NCBI RefSeq assembly: GCF_900188485.1
Contig: NZ_FZPH01000004.1
Coordinates: 191,304-255,303, forward strand
Source: Asanoa hainanensis
GTDB lineage: Bacteria; Actinomycetota; Actinomycetes; Mycobacteriales; Micromonosporaceae
Direction of reading: 5' to 3'
Length of the DNA stretch: 64,000 bases
The position numbers and the translations under genes were made by a program. Shown one piece after another: positions 42,690-50,383 of this stretch. How positions within the stretch are numbered: the stretch's first letter is position 1; every line of letters begins with the position of its first letter. The notes below the pieces were generated by a model, which worked only from the letters and a program-made list of their open reading frames with translations, had not been told where the DNA came from and did no database searches.

Positions 42690-43348
42690 GCGTTCTCCTC
42701 AAGGTTCTCTTCGTCGCGGCGGCGGGCACCGAGCAGCGATGCCCGCGCCGAGAGCAGGTGCGCGCGCATCACGGCCTCCGCCCAGTCCGGGTCCCGGGCG
42801 CGCAAGGCGGCCACGATCTCCAGGTGGTGGTTGACGCTGCGCTGCCGCGCCGCCGGGTCGAACGAGTGCAGCGTGCGCAGCAGCACGGCGCTGTGGATCA
42901 GGTGGCCGACCGTGCTGGTCAGCACGGCGCTGCCGGCCAGGCCGTTGAGCGTCGCGTGGTAAGCGGCGTTGAGGCGGTAGACCTCGTCGAGATCGCCGGC
43001 CTCGGACCGTTCCTTGAGCACGGTCGCGAGCTCGTCGAGCCGGTCGATGTCGGCCATGCTCGCGGTCTCGGCCGCGCTGCGGGCGGCCAGACCCTCCACG
43101 TGCGCGCGGATCTCGAAGATCTTCTCGAGGTCCTGCCGCGGGTAGTCGATCACCCGAGCGCCCTTGTTGGGCGTGATGTCGACGAGTCCCTCCGCCGCCA
43201 GGCGACGCAACGCCTCCCGGACCGGAGTCCGGCTGACGCCCAGCTTTTCCGCGAGCTCCACCTCGCCGAGCCGCTCGCCGGGCACGTACTCCCCGCCGAG
43301 AATCCGCTCGCGAAGCTGGTCGACCGCGCGGTCGCTAGCTGCCGTCAC
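42686..43348 (-). CDS. GntR-family regulator, FCD (FadR) type
   Basis: A 220-residue regulator with an N-terminal winged helix (about 8-70: LRERILGGEYVPGERLGEVE, then LGVSRTPVREALRRLAAEGLV) and an all-helical FCD ligand domain with the usual metal-site His and Asp residues (FEIRAHVEGLAAR, YHATLNGLA, VNHHLEIVAAL). GTG 43348 is chosen because GGAGG lies 6 nt upstream. The in-frame ATG 43378 has no ribosome site and falls inside a TTGCATACAT operator. It is the first gene of the nine-gene leftward operon and probably represses both arms until a pathway acid binds. Confidence 0.9.
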   Translation of the reverse strand: MTAASDRAVDQLRERILGGEYVPGERLGEVELAEKLGVSRTPVREALRRLAAEGLVDITPNKGARVIDYPRQDLEKIFEIRAHVEGLAARSAAETASMADIDRLDELATVLKERSEAGDLDEVYRLNAAYHATLNGLAGSAVLTSTVGHLIHSAVLLRTLHSFDPAARQRSVNHHLEIVAALRARDPDWAEAVMRAHLLSARASLLGARRRDEENLEENA

Positions 43349-43368
43349 TTGTGGCCTCCGTTCGCTAG

Positions 43369-43378
43369 TTGCATACAT
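43369..43378. promoter_or_regulatory. GntR/FCD operator half of divergent control region, copy 1
   Basis: TTGCATACAT, fitting the loose FadR-type pattern TNGTNNNACNA less its central T. It lies 21 bp before the GTG start of the gntR-like gene and is repeated at 43432-43441 and 43581-43590. Its position suits autoregulation. Confidence 0.6.
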
Positions 43379-43394
43379 CTAGTCGATGTCGCCA

Positions 43395-43416
43395 GGCTCG
43401 GACAAGGGTCCGAGCC
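43395..43416. other. 9-bp perfect inverted repeat in divergent control region
   Basis: GGCTCGGAC (43395-43403) and GTCCGAGCC (43408-43416) with a 4-nt loop, midway between the two TTGCATACAT sites. It could form a stem-loop in either 5' untranslated RNA or be a second protein-binding site. Confidence 0.5.
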
Positions 43417-43431
43417 AATAAATCTTGCTGA

Positions 43432-43441
43432 TTGCATACAT
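43432..43441. promoter_or_regulatory. GntR/FCD operator over rightward promoter, copy 2
   Basis: TTGCATACAT again. TTGCAT (43432-43437) also serves as a -35 candidate, with TAGACA (43455-43460) 17 nt away as -10 and the lyase ATG at 43466. A repressor bound here would block RNA polymerase at the rightward promoter. Confidence 0.6.
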
Positions 43442-43465
43442 GTCGCTGGAGTGTTAGACAGAGCC

Positions 43466-44416
43466 ATGCCTTCCGAACGTCCCCTGGTGGACGCTGCGGG
43501 GAGCGCCGTGGAGATCGTCGAGGTCGGCCCGCGCGACGGGCTGCAGAACGAGCGCACCCTTGTTTCCACCGCAGCGAAGATTGCATACATCGAAGCGCTG
43601 GTCGCGGCCGGCGCACGACGGATCGAGGCGACCAGCTTCGTGCACCCGAAACGGGTGCCGCGGATGGCGGACGCCGAGGAGGTGATGGCCGGGGTCCCGC
43701 GTGGCGACGGCGTTCGGTACATCGGACTGGTGGTCAACGAGCGGGGCCTGGACCGGGCGCTCGCGGCGGGCGTGGACGAGGTCAACGTCGTGGTCGTCGC
43801 CACGGAGACGTTCAGCCAACGGAACCAGGGGATGTCGGTTCTCGAAGGCCTCCGGTCGTTTTCTTCGATCAGCGCGCGGGCTCGTTCGTCCGGGCTGCGG
43901 GTGACCGCCACGGTCGGCGCGAGTTTCGGCTGCCCGTTCGAGGGCGAGGTCGACCCGGCGGCGGTCGGTGCGCTGGTGCGTTCGTGTGTCGACGCCGGCG
44001 CTGACGAGATCGCGCTGGCCGACACGATCGGCGTGGGGGTGCCGAGTGACGTCGCGCGCCTCGTCGCCGAGGTCCGCGCGGTCACCACCGACCTGCCGCT
44101 CCGCTTCCATTTCCACAACACCCGGAACACCGGGTACGCCAACGCGCTCACCGCTGTCGCCCTCGGAGCGTCCGCATTGGACAGCAGCACCGGCGGCATC
44201 GGCGGCTGCCCGTTCGCACCGGCGGCGACCGGCAACATCGCCACCGAGGACCTGGCGTACGCACTGCGCCGCTCGGGTGTCGCTACGGGCCTCGACCTGG
44301 CCGCCCTGGTCTCGGCGGCGGCCCTGATCGGCGGCGAGCTCGGCATCGTGCTCCCCGCGCTGCTCGGCCGCGCGGGCGACTTCCCCGCGGGCCTCTCACC
44401 GGAACGGAGGCTCTGA
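43466..44416 (+). CDS. HMG-CoA lyase-like aldolase
   Basis: A 316-residue TIM-barrel lyase of the HMG-CoA lyase group. The catalytic start VEIVEVGPRDGLQNER (about 14-29) has the Arg-Asp pair. FHFHNTRNTGYANAL (about 213-227) holds the metal His residues, and STGGIGGCPFAPAATGNIATEDL (about 241-263) contains the flexible-loop Cys. It cleaves a 3-hydroxy-3-methyl-acyl-CoA to acetyl-CoA plus a keto compound; citramalyl-CoA or HMG-CoA are candidates. First gene of the rightward arm, with an alcohol dehydrogenase 3 bp downstream. A third TTGCATACAT occurs at codons for KIAYIE. Confidence 0.9.
   Translation: MPSERPLVDAAGSAVEIVEVGPRDGLQNERTLVSTAAKIAYIEALVAAGARRIEATSFVHPKRVPRMADAEEVMAGVPRGDGVRYIGLVVNERGLDRALAAGVDEVNVVVVATETFSQRNQGMSVLEGLRSFSSISARARSSGLRVTATVGASFGCPFEGEVDPAAVGALVRSCVDAGADEIALADTIGVGVPSDVARLVAEVRAVTTDLPLRFHFHNTRNTGYANALTAVALGASALDSSTGGIGGCPFAPAATGNIATEDLAYALRRSGVATGLDLAALVSAAALIGGELGIVLPALLGRAGDFPAGLSPERRL
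43581..43590. promoter_or_regulatory. Third TTGCATACAT copy, inside lyase gene
   Basis: An exact ten-base match 116 bp into the lyase coding region. It may allow looping or roadblock repression, or may be a codon-driven coincidence (Ile-Ala-Tyr-Ile). Confidence 0.35.
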
Positions 44417-44419
44417 CCC

Positions 44420-45520
44420 GTGCTTGCCGCGATCATGACTTCGGTCGACGCTCCCCTGATCGTCGACGAGGTTGAGCTGGAGGAGCCGCGGGCCGGCGAG
44501 GTGCTGGTGGACATCGCGCACTGCGGTGTCTGCCATTCCGACCTGCACTACCTCGACGGCTCGCTGCGCACCGGGCTGCCCGTCATCCTGGGTCACGAGG
44601 CGGCCGGGGTGGTCGCCGCGGTCGGCCCGGACGTCGCCGACCTGCGGCCGGGCGACAAGGTCGTGCTGACCATGGCGCCGTCGTGCGGGCGCTGCTACTG
44701 GTGCGCCAACGGCGAGCGCACCTTGTGCCAGCGGTTCGCCGGCCTGGTCGGTGGCGCGTACCCGGACGGCTCCACCCGGTTGTCGTGGCAGGGCGCGCCC
44801 GTGCGGCGCGGCCTCGTGCTGGCCGCCTTCGCGCAGCGGACCGTCGTGCCGGTCGAGGCCGCGGTGCGGATCCCCGACGACATGCCCACCGAGATCGCGG
44901 CCGTGATCGGCTGCGCGGTGCAGACCGGCGTCGGCGCCGTGCTCAACACGGCCCGCGTGCCGATCGGCGCCTCGGTGGTGGTCAGCGGGCTGGGCGCGGT
45001 CGGGCTGTCGATCGTGCAGGCGGCGGTCATCGCCGGCGCGACGACGATCCTGGCCGCCGACATGAACGCGGCGCGCCGGGCCGAGGCGCTCCGGCTGGGC
45101 GCGACGCACGTGGCCGACCCGGTCTCTGAGCCGATCGACAAGCTGGCCCGATCGCTGACCGCCGGCCGGGGCGCGGACTTCGCGTTCGACGCCGTCGGCC
45201 GCGGCGCCGTGGTGGAGACGCTGCTGAAGGCGACCCGCAACGGCGGCACCACCGTCATGGTCGGCATACCCTCCACATCGGACACCGTGAACGTACGCGC
45301 GCTCGTACACGCCTTCTACGAGAAGAAGCTCGTCGGCTGTTACCTCGGCTCCGCCAACCCCCATCGCGACTTCCCCCGGATCCTCGACCTCTGGCGGGCC
45401 GGCCGGCTCGACCTGGCCGGCCTGGTCACGGGTCGCCGGCCGCTCGCCGACGTCAACCTCGCTCTCGACGACCTGCGCCAGGGCGCCGGCGTCCGCACCG
45501 TGCTGGAGATGGACACATGA
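44420..45520 (+). CDS. Zinc-dependent alcohol dehydrogenase (MDR)
   Basis: A 366-residue class III-like MDR alcohol dehydrogenase. The catalytic zinc ligands are in HCGVCHSDLHY (about 34-44) and GHEAAGVV (about 59-66) plus a later Cys (IGCAVQTGVGAV, about 164-175). The structural zinc site SCGRCYWCANGERTLC (about 90-105) is complete. The NAD site is VVVSGLGAVGLSIVQAAVIAGA (about 186-207). It should oxidise a primary alcohol to an aldehyde that the next enzyme takes to the acid. GTG 44420 follows the lyase stop by 3 bp, and its end overlaps the aldehyde dehydrogenase start by ATGA. Confidence 0.93.
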   Translation: MLAAIMTSVDAPLIVDEVELEEPRAGEVLVDIAHCGVCHSDLHYLDGSLRTGLPVILGHEAAGVVAAVGPDVADLRPGDKVVLTMAPSCGRCYWCANGERTLCQRFAGLVGGAYPDGSTRLSWQGAPVRRGLVLAAFAQRTVVPVEAAVRIPDDMPTEIAAVIGCAVQTGVGAVLNTARVPIGASVVVSGLGAVGLSIVQAAVIAGATTILAADMNAARRAEALRLGATHVADPVSEPIDKLARSLTAGRGADFAFDAVGRGAVVETLLKATRNGGTTVMVGIPSTSDTVNVRALVHAFYEKKLVGCYLGSANPHRDFPRILDLWRAGRLDLAGLVTGRRPLADVNLALDDLRQGAGVRTVLEMDT

Positions 45521-46875
45521 AGTACGACAGCGCCTTCGTCGACGGCGCCTGGGTTCCGGTCGGGCACGACGCGCTGACGCTGGTCGACCCGGCCACCGAG
45601 GAGCCGTTCGCCACCCTGGCCCTGGCGGGCCCGGCCGAGGTCGACCTCGCGGTGGCCGCGGCCCGCGCCGCCCTGCCGGGTTGGCGGGTCGCGGACCGGG
45701 TGGCGATCCTGGGGAGGGTCTGGTCCGCGATCGAGGCCCGCCGGTCCGAGTTCGCCGCCTTGATCACCCGCGACATGGGCTGCCCACCGAAGATCGCCGA
45801 CGCGGTGCAGGTCGGCACCCCACTGGCCGTGCTCGACGGGCTCCTCGGCCTGGCCGCCGCGCCCGACGAACGGATCGGGCACTCGCTCGTCGTGCGGGAG
45901 CCGATCGGCGTGGTCGGCGCCATCACGCCCTGGAACTACCCGCTGCACCAGGTGATGGCCAAGGTCGGCCCGGCGTTGCTGGCCGGCTGCACGGTGGTGC
46001 TCAAACCCAGCGAGCTCGCGCCGTCCGCGGCCCTGCTGCTCGCCGACGTGTTCGCCGGCGCGGGCCTGCCGTCGGGCGTGCTCAACGTGGTGGTCGGCAC
46101 CGGTCCGGTCGTCGGTGCCGCGCTGGCCGCCCACCCGGACGTCGACATGATCTCGTTCACCGGCTCGACCGCCGCGGGCAAGCTGGTCTCCCACGCTGCG
46201 GCCGACACGGTCAAGCGGGTGGCGCTGGAGCTCGGCGGCAAGTCCGCGAGCGTGGTGCTGCCGGACGCCGACCTGACCCGCGCGGTGAAGACGACGGTCA
46301 GCAACGCGTTCCTCAACTCCGGGCAGACCTGCACCGCCTGGACCCGGCTCGTGGTGCCTGCCGCCCTGCACGACGAGGCGGCCGCCCTGGCCGGTGAGTT
46401 CGCGGTGGCGATGGAGCCGCGGCTCGGTCCGCTGGCGTCTGCGGCCCAGTTCGAGCGGGTGCAGGGCTATCTGTCGTCCGCTTCTGCTGTCGCCGTGACG
46501 GGCGGACCCGGGCGCCTGCGCGACCGTGGGTACTTCTGCCGTGCCACCGTTTTCGCGGACGTCGACCGGGACTCCCCGATCGCCCAGGAGGAGATCTTCG
46601 GGCCGGTGCTGTCCGTCATCCCGTACTCCGACACCGACGACGCGGTCGCGATCGCCAACGGCACCCCTTATGGCCTGGCCGGCGCCGTGTGGTCCGGCGA
46701 CCCGGACTGGGCCCTCGCTGTCGCCCGGCGGCTGCGGACCGGGCAGGTCGACGTCAACGGCGCGCGGTTCAACCCCCTGGCCCCGTTCGGCGGCTACGGC
46801 CAGTCCGGCAACGGCCGTGAGCTCGGGCGTCACGGCCTGGACGAGTTCTTCGAGACCAAGTCGATCCAACTGTGA
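45517..46875 (+). CDS. NAD(P)-dependent aldehyde dehydrogenase
   Basis: A 452-residue ALDH-superfamily enzyme. It shows ITPWNYPLHQVMAKVGPALLAGC (about 138-160), KPSELAP (about 165-171), ISFTGSTAAGKLV (about 211-223), the base Glu in ALELGGKSASVVLPDAD (about 240-256) and the nucleophile in NSGQTCTAWTRLVVP (about 267-281). The length is slightly shorter than the 475-500 usual for the family, with a compact segment after 330. It is coupled to the alcohol dehydrogenase (ATGA) and to the following broken hydrolase gene (GTGA). Confidence 0.93.
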   Translation: MKYDSAFVDGAWVPVGHDALTLVDPATEEPFATLALAGPAEVDLAVAAARAALPGWRVADRVAILGRVWSAIEARRSEFAALITRDMGCPPKIADAVQVGTPLAVLDGLLGLAAAPDERIGHSLVVREPIGVVGAITPWNYPLHQVMAKVGPALLAGCTVVLKPSELAPSAALLLADVFAGAGLPSGVLNVVVGTGPVVGAALAAHPDVDMISFTGSTAAGKLVSHAAADTVKRVALELGGKSASVVLPDADLTRAVKTTVSNAFLNSGQTCTAWTRLVVPAALHDEAAALAGEFAVAMEPRLGPLASAAQFERVQGYLSSASAVAVTGGPGRLRDRGYFCRATVFADVDRDSPIAQEEIFGPVLSVIPYSDTDDAVAIANGTPYGLAGAVWSGDPDWALAVARRLRTGQVDVNGARFNPLAPFGGYGQSGNGRELGRHGLDEFFETKSIQL

Positions 46876-48089
46876 GCCTGGGAGGGCTACCCAACCCGGT
46901 CGTCACCGGGCCGGTGCGGGCCACCGGACGCCTTGGCGACTATCCCTTCTTCAAGTCACAGTTCGACCTGCGCGGCCACGGCTACGTCGAGGAGGAGTTC
47001 TTCTTCTCGGGTACGGCCAACACGTACACCGTCGTCAACGGCCAGCGGACGACCGCGTCGGTGATCGAAGGCGGGCACGCGTACACCAGCCGAATGGTGG
47101 TTCGGCGCCCCGCTTCCGCGCGGGATTTCAACGGCACGGTCTTCGTGGAGTGGTACAACGTGACCATGGGCTTCGACGTCGAGGCCGACTGGTTCCGGTT
47201 CCCCGAGCACATCATGCGGGCCGGCTACGCGTGGGTCGGCGTCTCGGCCCAGACCCTCGGCATCAACGCGCTGAAGTCGTGGAGCCCGTCCCGTTACGGC
47301 GGCCTGGACGTGGCCGCGGACACGCTCGGTTGGGACATCTACTCCCAGGCGCCGCAGGCCGTCCGCTCGCCGCGCGGCGTCCGTCCACTGGGGAGCCTGC
47401 GGGCGTCGAAGGTGATCGCCGGCGGCGAGTCGCAGTCGGCCTCGAAGCTGACGCAGTATTTCAACGCCATCCACCCGCTGCACGGGCTCGCGGACGGCTT
47501 CATCCTCAACGGCGCGCCGAGCCGAACCTGGTCGTGCGCACCGACCTCGCGACACCCGTCTTCAAGCTGACCACCGAGACGGACGTCGCCGTCATCGGCC
47601 ACGCCCAGAACCGCCAGCCCGACTCCAGCGTGCTGCGCACGTAGGAGGTGGCGGGCACCGCGCACGCCGACTTCGACATGATCGGTGAGGACTACCTGTC
47701 ACCGCACGCCCCGGGCATCAACCCGGTGCAGTACCGGACCTGGGCACGTTCCAGGACGTGCCTTGGACGTGCTGTCGACGACGGGTCCGCGCGGGGCGAC
47801 GCTGGCCCGCGACAGCTTCGGCATCGCCACGGGCGGCATCCGGCTGGCGGCGGTCGCGGTCCCGACGGCGGTCAACGCGAGCCCGAACAGCCCGGGCTTC
47901 TTCTGCTCCATCTTCGGCAACTACGAACCGTTCAGCCCGGCGGTGCTGGACGCCCTCTACCCGACGCACGGCTCGTACGTGTCGAAGGTCAACCACGTGA
48001 CAGACCAGAACGTCCGCGACGGCTACCTACTGCCCGCGGACGCGAAGACCATCAAACGCGAGGCGGCCCACTCCCGCATCGGCAAGTAG
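46872..48089 (+). pseudogene. Alpha/beta hydrolase-domain gene broken by frameshifts and a stop
   Basis: The reading frame begins normally at GTG 46872 (coupled to the ALDH gene) and follows the large actinobacterial alpha/beta hydrolase-domain family for about 215 codons, through the nucleophile elbow VIAGGESQSASKL. Near 47515 it shifts to another frame (PNLVVRTDLATPVFKLTTETD). That frame meets TAG at 47642-47644 where the family has Trp (T-W-E-V-A-G-T). It continues to about 47745 and shifts back to the original frame for the tail LARDSFGIATGGIR to EAAHSRIGK. Sequence around 47745 also looks deleted. At least three lesions, so non-functional unless the assembly is wrong here. Confidence 0.85.
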
Positions 48090-48099
48090 GCAGGGCTTC

Positions 48100-48138
48100 G
48101 GCTCAGGTGGTTCGTCCAGGCGACGTCCCACCTGAGCC
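48100..48138. terminator. Stem-loop terminator-like element
   Basis: GGCTCAGGTGG (48100-48110) pairs perfectly with CCACCTGAGCC (48128-48138) across a 17-nt loop. It lies between the convergent ends of the rightward catabolic arm and the winged-helix gene. No T-run is present, which is common in high-GC actinomycetes. Confidence 0.55.
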
Positions 48139-48145
48139 ACCGCCT

Positions 48146-49201
48146 TCAGGCCCGCACCAGGCCGAGCCATCCGGCGAGCGCCGCGATCTCCTCGTCGACG
48201 GCCGCCCGGTCGAACGGCAGGTCCTGGTGCACGGCATGCACGCGCAGCACGCCGGCCTTGCGGTCGGCGGCCGCGTCGAGCTTTCCGACCAACTGGTCGC
48301 CCTGCAGGATCGGCAGGGCGTAGTAGCCCCAACGGCGCTTGGCGGCCGGCTTGTACATCTCCAGCCCGTACTCGAAGCCGAAGATCTCTAGCAGCCGCCG
48401 CCGGTCGTGGATCAGGCGGTCGAACGGCGACAGCAGCGCGGTCCGCCCGGTGAAGGTCTGGTCGAGCTGGGCCGGATCGACCCGCCAGGTGCCCTTCACG
48501 CCCTCGACCACCGCGGGCTCGCCGGCCTCGCCGACGTCGTACGGCTCGATCGGGACGTTCGTGGTCTTCGCCCGGGCGATCCCCAGCGCGGTCAGCCGGC
48601 GCGAGTCGCGACGGCGCAGCGCCTCGTCGAGCGGGATCGCGGGTTCGTCCCGGTAGACCCGCTCGGCCAGGTCCCACAGCCGGTCGCGGCCGAGCCGCCC
48701 GGCCACCGCGACCTCGCCCCGCACGGACATCGCCTCCAGCAGCCGGGTCACGTTCTGCTCGTTGCTCCACCCGGTCGACCGCCAGGGCACGGCGCAGGTG
48801 TCCGGCAGGACGCGCGACGGCAGCGGCCCCTCCGCGGTCAGGCGGGCCAGGATGTCCCGGCGACAGGCGTCGTTGGCGAGCACCCACTCGCGGCGGTGCT
48901 GCGTCTCGCTCATCTCGGCGCGGTAGAGCGCCAGATCCTCGGCCGGACGGATGGTGGCGGTCAGCTCGACCAGATCCCGTTTCGCCAAGGCACCGACCAG
49001 GTCCGCCGGGGCGTAGGCGGCGCCGAGCCGGCTCCACGCCACCAGATCGGCGGTCGGCGCGACGGCGGCGGTCGGGTCGATCTGGAGCAACGTCAGGTGC
49101 CGCACCGTATCCAGGAGGCCCGCCGGGCGAACGTCGTCCAGCAGTTGCGCGCGGACGGCGATCCGGCGAGCCTCCACGATGGATAGTCGATGCGTTCTCA
49201 T
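48146..49201 (-). CDS. Winged-helix HTH_42 protein, YcaQ/AlkX-like DNA glycosylase
   Basis: A 351-residue HTH_42 protein. The N-terminal helical part contains LLQIDPTAAVAPTADLVAWSRLG (about 54-76). Its Q-I-D fits the Q-phi-D catalytic motif described for YcaQ (AlkX), as opposed to Q-phi-Q of AlkZ. Further family marks are RYxxRDLVELTATIRPAEDL-like text near 95, TNVPIEPYDVG and LLSPFDRLIHDRRRLLEIFGFEY (about 252-274), RRWGYYALPIL and the tail. YcaQ unhooks interstrand cross-links. ATG 49201 overlaps the dienelactone-hydrolase-like stop by ATGA. Confidence 0.85.
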   Translation of the reverse strand: MRTHRLSIVEARRIAVRAQLLDDVRPAGLLDTVRHLTLLQIDPTAAVAPTADLVAWSRLGAAYAPADLVGALAKRDLVELTATIRPAEDLALYRAEMSETQHRREWVLANDACRRDILARLTAEGPLPSRVLPDTCAVPWRSTGWSNEQNVTRLLEAMSVRGEVAVAGRLGRDRLWDLAERVYRDEPAIPLDEALRRRDSRRLTALGIARAKTTNVPIEPYDVGEAGEPAVVEGVKGTWRVDPAQLDQTFTGRTALLSPFDRLIHDRRRLLEIFGFEYGLEMYKPAAKRRWGYYALPILQGDQLVGKLDAAADRKAGVLRVHAVHQDLPFDRAAVDEEIAALAGWLGLVRA

Positions 49202-49773
49202 CGGCTCGCGAGGAACTCCAGCGTCCGCCGGAGCACCAGGGCGGTGGCTTCGGCGTCGTACGACGGCAGGCTCACGTCGGTGAACAGGTGCTGGTCGCCC
49301 GGGTAGAGGAACAGCTCGCCGTCGGTGGCCGCGGCCACGATCGCGCGGGCCGCGTCGATGTCGCCGCCCTCCTCCGCGAAGAACGGGTCGTTCTCCATGG
49401 CGTGGATCCGCACGGGCACCTCGGCCGGCCAACCGGGGCCGAACTCGGTCGGGGTGATGCTGGTGTGGAAGAGCAGCGCGCCCCGGCTCGGGCGGGTCTG
49501 CGCGAGCAGCTGCGCGGGCATGCCGCCGAGCGAGAACCCGGCGTGGACGACGTCGGCGGGCAGGTCGCCGGCCGCGGCCACGCCACGGTCGAGGATGGTG
49601 TCGAAGCCGACCTTCTGCGCGTACGACAGGCCCTCGTCCAGGGTGTCGAAGGTGTTGCCCTCGTAGAGGTCCGGCGTGTGCACGGTGTGACCGGCGGCGC
49701 GCAACGCCTCCGCGAAGCCGGTGACGCCCGCGGTCAGACCCTGCGCGTGATGGAACAGCACAACTTCAGCCAT
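49198..49773 (-). CDS. Dienelactone hydrolase-family alpha/beta hydrolase
   Basis: A 191-residue alpha/beta hydrolase. VLFHHAQGLTAGVTGFAEALRAAGH (about 5-29) is the start of the dienelactone hydrolase fold. The nucleophile elbow is HAGFSLGGMPA (about 78-88), with Ser where classical dienelactone hydrolases use Cys. The acid is expected in AMENDPFFAEEG and the His in GDQHLFTD (about 161-168). The Ser suggests an esterase-like activity. It is upstream of, and coupled to, the YcaQ-like gene. Confidence 0.87.
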   Translation of the reverse strand: MAEVVLFHHAQGLTAGVTGFAEALRAAGHTVHTPDLYEGNTFDTLDEGLSYAQKVGFDTILDRGVAAAGDLPADVVHAGFSLGGMPAQLLAQTRPSRGALLFHTSITPTEFGPGWPAEVPVRIHAMENDPFFAEEGGDIDAARAIVAAATDGELFLYPGDQHLFTDVSLPSYDAEATALVLRRTLEFLASR

Positions 49774-49829
49774 TTCGCCACCCTAGATGGGTTCACGCCG
49801 ATGCGCTGCCCGCGGCTAGCCTCGGCCAT

Positions 49830-50372
49830 ATGTCTGAACATCTCACCGGACCACCGGCCGCCGGCAACGAGGTCGACACCTTGCTCGGAGCGCTGGAACG
49901 GCAGCGTGGCTACATCGCCTGGAAATGCGGCGGCCTCGACGCCGCGGGTTTGCGCGCGACCCTGGGTCCGTCCACCGTGACGCTGGGTGGCTTGTTGAAG
50001 CACCTGGCCGCGGTCGAGGAGCACACGTTCTCGATGAAGCTGTTCGGCCGCCCGGTGGGTGAGCCCTTCGCCAGCGGCTGGGAGCTCGACGAGGACTGGG
50101 AGTGGCACTCGGCGGCCGCGGACTCGCCGACGGAGTTGATGGCGCTCTGGGAGTCGGCGGTGGCCCGCTCGCGCGTGCTGGTCGCGCAGGCCCTGGCGGA
50201 AGGCGGCCTGGACTTCCCCGGGGCCGCCACCTGGCCGGACGGCCGCAGGGCCAGCCTGCGCCGCCACCTCATCGACATGGTCGAGGAGTACGCCCGCCAC
50301 GTCGGCCAGGCCGACCTCATCCGCGAGTCGATCGACGGCCTGGTCGGCGAGGACCCCGCCGACGAGGCTTGA
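49830..50372 (+). CDS. DinB/DUF664-family protein
   Basis: A 180-residue four-helix DinB-like protein. It has LLGALERQRGYIAWKCGGLD (about 13-32), LGGLLKHLAAVEEHTFSMKLFG (about 51-72) with the first metal-type His and Glu, and the C-terminal LRRHLIDMVEEYARHVGQADLIRESIDG (about 137-164) carrying the HxxxH-type ligands. This is the DUF664 group common in actinomycetes, some members being mycothiol-dependent. It is monocistronic, convergent with the kinase gene 11 bp away. Confidence 0.87.
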   Translation: MSEHLTGPPAAGNEVDTLLGALERQRGYIAWKCGGLDAAGLRATLGPSTVTLGGLLKHLAAVEEHTFSMKLFGRPVGEPFASGWELDEDWEWHSAAADSPTELMALWESAVARSRVLVAQALAEGGLDFPGAATWPDGRRASLRRHLIDMVEEYARHVGQADLIRESIDGLVGEDPADEA

Positions 50373-50383
50373 CGGGATGGCCG

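Noticed and set aside
39456-42962. Very long open frame on the + strand opposite hyuA and the CoA-transferase gene
   Set aside because: It is antisense to two clearly conserved genes, has the Arg/Gly/His-rich composition of a high-GC shadow frame, and shows no domain.
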